A stretch of DNA of 20,089 nt. Origin: Pelargonium cotyledonis. Its lineage: Eukaryota; Streptophyta; Magnoliopsida; Geraniales; Geraniaceae. The notes beneath the pieces were generated by a model, which had not been told where the DNA came from, did not search any database, and worked only from the letters and a program-made list of their open reading frames with translations. The position numbers and the translations under genes were made by a program. Positions 8,501-18,000 of the stretch are shown piece after piece (position 1 is the first letter of the stretch; each line of letters starts with the position of its first letter). The stretch spans positions 1 through 20,089 of the forward strand of contig JAYMTA010001426.1 in NCBI GenBank assembly GCA_036897625.1, in the 5' to 3' direction.

Positions 8501-11500
8501 AAAGCTCATTGGTGCTGGTGCATTTGCTTTTCATCCAACATTGGAGTGGATTTTTGTTGGTGATAGACGGGGTACGCTTTTGGCATGGGATGTGTCAACT
8601 GAGAGGCCTAGTATGATTGGAATGTAAGTTCTTCCAGAATACGACTTTTCTTTAGTGGCTGACCTGCTATTTCCATTTTCTTTGTAAGTCTGCTGTTTTC
8701 TTGCTCTGCAGAGGATAAAATAGGAGATATATGTACGCTAAAGAGAAATGTATAAAAGTCTTATTAGATGAAGCGTGTTAAGAGTTGTATGATACAAATG
8801 AACTTTTGGCAGCATAGCGCTTAAGTGAATTAGATGAATTCAAATATAATATATAATTGTTGCTGCTATTTTTGTGAGGCCAGAATGCTCTCCAATGGTG
8901 AAAAAAATTAGGTCATGTGGTTGTGGAAAAAGATGAGTATGAAATTGAAGGCTTAGAATTCCAAAACTGTGCAGTGCACATAACATATTGCATGCCTAGT
9001 TGTGTTATTTATCTATTCTATAATCCTAACAGGCTTATGGGCCCTTTGAACTTTTATCTACCATAAAAAAGCCGTAAGATAAAGCCTAATTTTATTATTT
9101 TTAAATTTCAGACACGGGCTAAATATAATGGCTTGGGCTTCCCATACTAAAAGGTCAACCTTGTTAGTAGGGTTTCACTTGCACCATTATATGTAGCCAC
9201 TTGACTTTATATTTATCCGATGTGGGATACATCACCCACTTTAACAATTATGATGCATCATATTTGTGCCATGCCTTACCATGTCCTTCAATAATGGTAA
9301 AAGCGCACCTTTCATAAATCACTGCTCCATGGTTGGCCCATGGAGATGATCTTGCACTATTCATAACTACAAGGAAACCATACAATGGCAAATGAATCTC
9401 TTTATGCTAAGAAGTTATGCTTCAAGAAATGATTATACTACGTAACATCTTGTAGGTTAGGAGTTTTCAGCTCTGGCCCCATTTTTTTTTAATTTTAATT
9501 TTAATTTATTTTAGATTTTAACATTTCCGAATTTCCCATGAACTTGCAGTGTGATTATTAACCATGTTATAGGATCTTTGTGATTCTTCTGTTTCTATTT
9601 TCCTTTCTTTAATTTTTGTTGCTAAAGTAAATTCAAAAATTCAATTTTGTGTCAATTTCAGAACACAAGTTGGTTCCCAACCAATTACATCAGTTGCCTG
9701 GCTCCCTATCTTGCGGTTACTTGTTACACTTTCTAGAGATGGAACTCTTCAAGTGTGGAAGACACGGGTGATACTTAGCCCTAATAGATCTCCAATGCAA
9801 GCAAATTTTTTTGAGCCTGCTGGTTAGCTAATTTCTATAACTCTTGGTCTTAATTTGGATTTAATGGTGAATTTCATTTATGAATTATGCTCTTTCATTT
9901 CTTCTTCTTGCTGCTTTGATATATGTGTGTGTGTGTGTTTCAATCAAATGAGAACTAAGCATTAAACTTAACTGTTCAAAGAAAGGATCTCAATGGTTGA
10001 GATTAAATAAAAACAAGGTGGCAATTTTGTTAATAATTAGACTTCAAAAAGAACTGTGACATAATTGTAAATAGTCATGGGGGTATATATATATCAAGTA
10101 CACATGAAAATAGGCAGTGACATTTTCGTAAATAACTAGAACTTGAACAATGGTGTGTTGAAACTCCTATTGACAGAAAATGAATATTATTTAAATGAAA
10201 ATGGACATTAGAATTAGTAGAAGCGAAAAAATGATCTGATCGTACATTAGTCTTATAAAACTCCGATTTCAGTGGTTCAAAAGCCTATCAATCATAATTG
10301 GTGGCTGTTTTTTTTTAATTTATTCTTACTTTTCATGTATAATAGGATTGACAGATAGTCCTCATATTTCATTTGCAGCAATCGAGTCAATTGATATTCC
10401 TCGCATTCTGTCTCAGCAAGGTGGAGAAGCAGTTTACCCTCTACCACGAATTAAAGCTTTAGAAGTTCACCCAAAGTTAAATCTAGCAGCTCTGCTTTTT
10501 GCAGTTAAGTGCAGCTGCTTGCATTATCCGTGCTTGGCTTATTAGTTGAAGTACAAAGAATTATTGTTCTTATTTTTATTTTATTTTAATGACAGGATAT
10601 GAGTGGTGGAGACAATTTGAAGAATAAGGCTGCATACACCAGGGAAGGAAGGAAACAACTCTTTGCAGTTCTGCAAACTGCAAGGGGTTCTTCAGGTTAT
10701 TTTTTGTTTCATCTGGGGATATGCTGTGGGATTTTACATTCATAATGATTTTATATGATTAACCTGTTCAACGAAAAAAACTTGTGGCTTTGTTTATACA
10801 TTTCCAAAATATTGTGTAGGTTCCCTGATGTCCATTTCATGATAACCAGTGATTTTTCCATTCCACTGCATCATTTGAAAGCTGCTAATGTCTCATGTTA
10901 ATACTCTTTCAATGATCACACACTTTCCTATGTTGTAGTAATTGAATACAAGTGTTCCTAGTGAAGCTTTATGTTGCAATTATTTGTTTGTAACTTGAAC
11001 CAGAGCTGGTGTCTGTTTAAAGTTTACCTTAAGCAGTTAAACAAGTGTAAACACAATCGCCTATGCTTAATGTATAGTTAGAAGTGGATGAAAGTACAAT
11101 TGCTTAGTTTGATCCCTTCCCTTACCAATAGATGCTACACATATCTGCCCAGTACTCCAGTGCAGAAAGCTATTTTCTGATTTTTCAAATGTCTGATAAA
11201 TATTATGGAAATCTCTATATTTATTTGTTCCACATGCTCCTCACAATATGGATTCAGTTTCATGTTATTTGGAACCTCTATTCTTAATTATTCATAAAAT
11301 AGTTTTCCTAAGAGCACTTTTCTAAGATTCTCATTATTATGTTACCGGGCAATCATATCATTATGGTCGCTGTTCTGATTAGAAAAGACAGTAAAGTTCC
11401 ATTAAGCTTTCTGTTTAGGGATAGCTTCACACACTTTTTTTTTTTCAGTTGCTATCTTGCTCTGTTGTTTTACCAAATAGTTAATAGTGAGAGGTGCTTT

Positions 11501-11977
11501 TGCAGCATCTGTGTTGAAAGAGAAGCTTGTATCTCTGGGTTCATCTGGAATTTTAGCTGAGCATCAGCTTCAATCGCAATTGCAAGAACATAATGTGAAA
11601 GGGTGAGTTTGGATGATTCTAACAAGTAAAGGTCTCACATCTAGTTCATTAGTGATTGTATCGGCTATATACTTATTAATATCCATGATCTCGATTCAAC
11701 TTACCTAGGGTATTGTAATTTCTCTGTAGTAGTTATGTGACAAAACTGAATACTTTTTTTGTTTCTAACTTGCTTTGCATTGCTCAATATGGTGCTTTTC
11801 TTTATGCTTTTAGCATGAATTTATTCCTGAAAAGAAATTTATCATACTTGCGTATCATTATTGATAATGTAATGTGTTTTTATCTCTGGCAGCCATAGTC
11901 AGGTTACAATATCAGACATTGCACGGAAAGCTTTTCTTCACAGTGTATGTTTCTTTCTTTTTCTTTCTATCTCCCCT

Positions 11978-12018
<41 letters not shown>

Positions 12019-15000
12019 ATATGCAGTTGTTAATTCGCCTTTTCAAGTCCTGAGTGTAGATAAGAAAGCTAAGTTTGTCTGAGCTGTAATGTCTGGGGTT
12101 GAGACTTCAGATTCCTCAGATTCGAACAACTACCCTTGCCTGAACTTCTTTCCCTAATCCTCCTGAATTATTTTCAGGTTGATGTTTGGGGTGAGACTTA
12201 CGTGTCCAAACTGGTTTAAGCCTTGAATTGCTCAGTGTTAATATCAAAGATAAGGACTCATGTTTATTTGGTACAGAGCTAAAACTGCAGCAGCCCCTCG
12301 GTTCAGTGACATTTATCCTTGAAAAAACCCAAGTGTGTTTAGGAACAAGTAATAACTGTATTCATAACCTTAATCATACCTATCTCACTTATTATTAACC
12401 TTGTCTTGTAATTTTCCATGTGAAATTTCATTAATTACTAGTTAGTAGTTACTGACTTTTATGAGGGGATTTAACCTTGTCTCATAATTTTCCATGTGAG
12501 ATTTCATTTCTTATTAGTCACTCTTTTATGAGTGGAAAAATATTCAGGGACAGCTACAAATGAAAGGTGCCTGCTACTTCTGTTTTTGGACAAGTGTCGT
12601 TGGGGAAGAAAAAAAGTGTTTCGAAATAAGTGTCATTTTACAATTTCATATGTAAAAATGCACCATGCTTTTTCAATTATACCACTTTAAAGTAGTTATG
12701 ATTAACATTAAAACATGTTCATGAGAGGAATAATTAGGAGTAAGAAAGTTTTAATGAGTATACGAAAAATAGGTAAGGTTGGTGGTCATTTTACATAATT
12801 TCTTAATTTGTAACCTTAAAATGACACTTATTCAGAAACAAAGGTAGTAGTTATCATTTATGGGACTTGGGGAGTAGTTAACTTCACTTGTTTGTAGTGG
12901 CCAGCATGAACTCTCTAGCTTGACATATGTGCAAATTGCTGTTATTCATTTTGTTTTGGTTGTATATAATAGTAAGTAGGTGTATTTTTTCACTGATGTT
13001 TTAGTTTGTCTTCTTTTAAATGATGTGTACACCATATGTTTCTGCAATAGTTTTCTGTTTGGTCAGGTTATCCACAAACTTTATCCGACGTATATGGAGA
13101 TCTCTTTCCATTCAGAGCTTAATTAGAATACTTGCTGTTATTTTTGTCTCACTGAAATATTCTAATGTAATATCTTTACACATTTTGATAGCATTTTATG
13201 GAAGGTCATGCTAAGAGTGCTCCAATATCTCGGTTGCCTCTTATCTCCATTTTGGATTCCAAAAATTATCTAAAAGACATTCCAGTTTGCCAGGTAATTC
13301 TGTTCTTGACATTAATTCTGTCACATGATAGATTATGTACATTTGTGTCTAACAGCATCCGGTTCATTGGTAGCCATTTCACTTGGAGCTAAATTTCTTC
13401 AATAAAGCAAACCGAGTTCTTCATTATCCCGTCAGAGCTTTTTATGTGGAAGGTGTAAACCTCACGGCTTATAATCTCTGTTCTGGAACACATACAATTT
13501 ACAAGAAACTTTACACATCGGTAATATTGGAAAGCTAGTTAATCTTTTGAAAAGCACATGATTATTAGTCTATTAATATATTGTTAGTATGCAAGCTTCA
13601 TTAATTGTACTAAAGCTTTTACATTTTGCTTTCAGATTCCTGGAAATGTGGAACACTATGCAAAGTACATAATTTATGGTAAAAAAAGGCACATGTTTCT
13701 TGTTGTTTTTGAGTTCAGTGGTGCTACAAATGAGGTGGTTCTTTATTGGGAAAATACAAATTTTCAGATGTCTGACCAGAAAGCAAGCACACTCAAAGGT
13801 TTTTGTCTGGTGAATTTGTATAATATTTTGTTTTGCTCTCTGATTTGTATAGTTGATCAAATACTAACTAAAAAATTATAATTATGAAGGTCGAGATGCA
13901 GCATTTATTGGTCCCAGTGAAAATCAGTTTGCGATTCTTGATGATGACAAGACTGGGCTGGCTTTATATGTTCTTCCTGGAGCAGTTTTAGAAAAAACTG
14001 ATGAGATGCTTGGGGCTGAACAGAACCAGTCTGTGGATACTAATTCCATTAAGGGTCCACAACAGTTTCTGTTTGAATCTGAAGTTGATCGTATCTTTTC
14101 TACTCCAATAGGTGCTTGAAGAAGGACTATCTTTTTAGTTTAATATTCCTTTCATCCATAGTATAATTGCTGATCTAAGTGTTTTATAATTGCAGAGTCA
14201 ACGTTGATGTTTGCTTGTAATGGAAAGCAGATTAGCCTAGCAAAGTTGGTCCAAGGGGGGTACCGCCTTTCAGGTGGAGATGGTCACTATATATCCACAA
14301 AAACGGAAGGCAAAAAGTTTATCAAGTTGAAAATAAATGAAGTTGTGCTTCAGGTAGCCACATCCACCTGTTAAGCAACCTTACTAGTTGTAGTTCTAAC
14401 ACATCTTTCCCATCCTAAAGCAAACAATTGCTGCTGTTGAATCTGCTGACTGGTTGGTTTTATATTTATGGGTCGTTATAGATGGAGGGTTTCACATTGT
14501 ATTGGAGTTCACATTTATGCAGACATAGAGTCGTCTGTACTTTAGGACACTAGAAACTCCTGCAAGAGAAACAAGTAGTACAGCTACTAACTATGTTTTC
14601 TATGTTAGTATGATTAGATTGCTGTGGTTGCATGGAGAAATTAATGCTAGAAAGTGATTCCTGTGCATTATATACATTTTGGTCAGTGAATTAATATCAA
14701 CTAATCAGTTACTGTCAGTGTCAGCTATTCTGAGAAAAATGTTCATATGCAGAATTTTGAGGAAAAAAGAAGACTTAAGTTTCATATGATAAAATAAAGT
14801 TTCATATTATCATCAGTATCATATAATGCTGTAAAATTGTAAATAGTTAGGAACCAAAACCCAACTTTCTTCAGATTGGCTGAATACAATGGTGTCTCTT
14901 CGCTCTTCTATTGGCGATCTGAACCCCTCGTTAAAATTATGCTACCATGTCTGTTGGCTACTCCTCTTTACTCTGTGAACCGACTGTGAGTGAACCACTT

Positions 15001-18000
15001 CGAGTGAAAGTTTAGAGAATTTATATGTCACAGTGATTAGAAATTTCATGTTGTTTAACTCTGACAGGTGCATTGGCAAGAAACTCTACGAGGATATGTT
15101 GCAGGAATATTAACCTCGCAGAGGGTGCTTTTGGTTTCTGCAGATTTGGATATACTAGCTAGCAGTTCTACAAAATTTGACAAAGGGCTTCCTTCAATAT
15201 CCTTGTAACTATTTGGGCTCAAAAGTTATTGCTTCAATATCCTTTTATTTTAGTTATACGATTGATTCCCATATTTGTTAGTTGCTTAACTTAAGTGCAC
15301 TTTAGATCCATTTTATGGGTTGGCCCAGCACTTCTATTTTCTACTGCGACTGGTGTGAGTGTGCTAGGTTGGGATGGAAGAGTAAGGACCATTTTGTCGA
15401 TTAGCATGCCTTATGCAGGTAATTTTCTCATATGGCTGTAGATGCTGAGCTTATTTCTTGACATATATGTGATTGATTCCAAACATACACCAAAACTGTC
15501 ATCCTTCTGACCTATCCAGTTGAATTTTTTTCATAGTCTTGATTGGGGCATTGAATGACCGTTTGTTGCTTGCTAACCCAACGGAAGTAAACCCCAGACA
15601 AAAGAAGGGGTTTGAAATCAAAAGTTGTCTTGTCGGGCTCCTTGAACCACTTCTCATTGGTTTTGCAACAATGCAACAGGCCTTTGAGCAGAAGCTGGAC
15701 TTGTCAGAAGTATTGTATCAAATTACATCAAGGTTTACTTCGCTTGCATGTATACATGTTGCTATCCATGAAAATTATAACCTCATTATGCTTAGAATAT
15801 CATATGTAAATATTCTTAGTTTTAGGATTATCTGTCATTTTCATTTTTACTTTATTATATTAACATGTCGACGTGTATTAATGGCATCTGACATTTCTAG
15901 TGCGATTTTGTTTAAAGATTTGACAGCTTACGAATCACTCCGAGGTCTCTAGATATTCTGGCTAGAGGTTCTCCAGTGTGTGGTGATCTTGCTGTATCAT
16001 TATCCCAAGCAGGTCCACAGTTCCCTCAGGTAAATGATAGAAATGTTTGCTACTATCCTTGCTCATCTAATTTAATTATCTAATCATACTTAAAATTAAA
16101 CATAGGTGCTGCGTGGAATCTATGCAATCAGAGCTCTCCGCTTTTCAACTGCTTTGTCAGTTCTGAAGGACGAGTTCCTGCGTTCTAGAGATTATCCCAA
16201 GTGTCCTCCAACCTCTCATTTGTTTCACCGGTTCCGACAACTAGGATATGCCTGTATCAAGTATGTCTGAGAATTTTGTCCCTTTTTAGATTTCTAATAC
16301 TGCATTTTTTGGAGATCAACTATGTTAGTCTTTGCAGACCCACATTAATTCTTAACTTGTTTACATACATGCAATTTTTGTCGAGTATGAAGCTCTGATG
16401 CTGCTCATCTCCGAATGATGTCGTTTATATTATTTATCTGTGTGTAGTGGTAATGAAAATCTCAAGACTAATTTCACAGTATGAGTACTTTCAGATTTTT
16501 TAACTTTCTACTTTTCTGGCATCTAGAATTTCGAGGATTTTATTTTAGGTGGCTCATTTTTTGAATTATTCTTAATTTTGAGAAAATATTGTAGGTATGG
16601 TCAGTTTGACAGTGCCAAAGAGACTTTCGAAGTTATAGCAGACTATGAGAGCATGCTTGATTTGTTTATATGCCATCTTAACCCAAGTGCAATGCGGCGC
16701 CTTGCTCAAAAGTTGGAAGAAGAAGATGTAGATTCAGAATTAAGGCGATATTGCGAAAGGATTTTAAGAATCCGTTCTACTGGATGGACTCAAGGTATTT
16801 TTGCCAACTTTGCTGCTGAGAGTATGGTCCCAAAAGGAGCTGAATGGGGTGGTGGGAACTGGGAAATCAAGACCCCGACTAACTTGAAGGATATACCTCA
16901 GTGGGAGCTGGCTGCAGAGGTGATGCCATACATGAAGACTGATGATGGTACCATCCCCTCTATTATTGCAAACCATATTGGTGTTTACTTGGGCGCAATT
17001 AAAGGAAGAGGCAACATTGTGGAAGTAAGGGAGGATAGCTTGGCTAAAGTTCTTACACCTACTACAGTTGACTCTAAGCCAAATGGAATTCATGCATCTC
17101 TAGTCTCATCCACGTCCAATGTAGTGTCTGATAGTGAGTCCAAGGCTGATTCCTTGATAGGTTTAGGAACCCCCGAGAAACCTGGTAGCTCTTTGGCTGC
17201 TGATGAACAGGCTAAGGCTGAAGAAGAATTTAAGAAGTCAATGTATGGTAATTCTGCAGATGGTAGCAGCAGTGATGAGGAGGGAGCGTCCAAGACTAAA
17301 AAAATACATATTAGGATAAGAGACAAGCCAGTTGCATCTACCACAGTGGATGTCAACAAGATAAAAGAAGCCACAAAACAGTTCAAACTTGGTGACGGGT
17401 TGGGTCCACCTGTGAGGACCAAATCATTAAATATTGGATTGCAAGACATTGGCCAGGTTCCATCCCTATATGTTCCGTCTACTAGTGGAACTGTAACTCC
17501 TGCTGTTACTGTCCCTGCGGATCTGTTTGGTTTTGAATCAATGACTCAATCTGCCCCAGTAATGCCGCCAACTCCTGCAGTTGCTGGTGCAGGAACTGCA
17601 GCTAGGCCTATACCTGAGGATTTTTTCCAGAATACGATTCCATCTCTCCAAGTTGCAGCCTCATTGCCACCTCCTGGAACATATCTTTCAAAATTGGATC
17701 AAGCTGCCCGTGGGATTGAAAGTGGAAAGGTTACATCTAACCAGGTTGGTGCATCTACTGCTAATATTGGTCTTCCTGATGGTGGCGTTCCTCAACCCAC
17801 TCAACAGCCTACTGTTTCACTTGAGTCTATTGCACTACCCGATGGTGGTGTGCCACCACAATATCTGGATCAGACGGCTGTTCTGCCACAGTCTCAAATC
17901 CAAGGAGTTCCAGCTCCAGGCCCGACGCAGCCTCTGGATCTTAGTGTACTTGGAATTACAGAGTCTGGAAATTCAGGGAAACCTCGGGCACCTGAGCCAG

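Larger units (their letters stand above)
11945..13191 (+). other. Intron 11 of TWD40-1 (1247 bp), carrying microsatellite, direct repeat and MITE
   Basis: This is the longest intron. It has a GTATGT donor after AFLHS and a TTTTGATAG acceptor before HFMEGHAKSAP. It accumulates a (CT)n tract, a 76-bp-period direct repeat and a Stowaway-like MITE, each listed separately, which explains its size. Confidence 0.85.

Noticed and set aside
9000-9330. A solo LTR in intron 6
   Set aside because: The wording is LTR-like (GATGTGGGATA), but no TG...CA ends or flanking duplication were found, so it is noted only as possible debris.
15205-15305. GT-AG as the main form of intron 17
   Set aside because: It is in frame but gives Ser-Ile-Ser-Leu-Ser in place of the Phe-Arg-Ser remembered from Arabidopsis, and the exact ATATCCTT, branch site and AC signals would then be coincidence. 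Kept only as an alternative.
15539-15952. 137-codon ORF continuing past exon 19
   Set aside because: Intron 19 happens to lack an in-frame stop. The conserved product requires splicing 15732 to 15918, after which the frame differs from this ORF.
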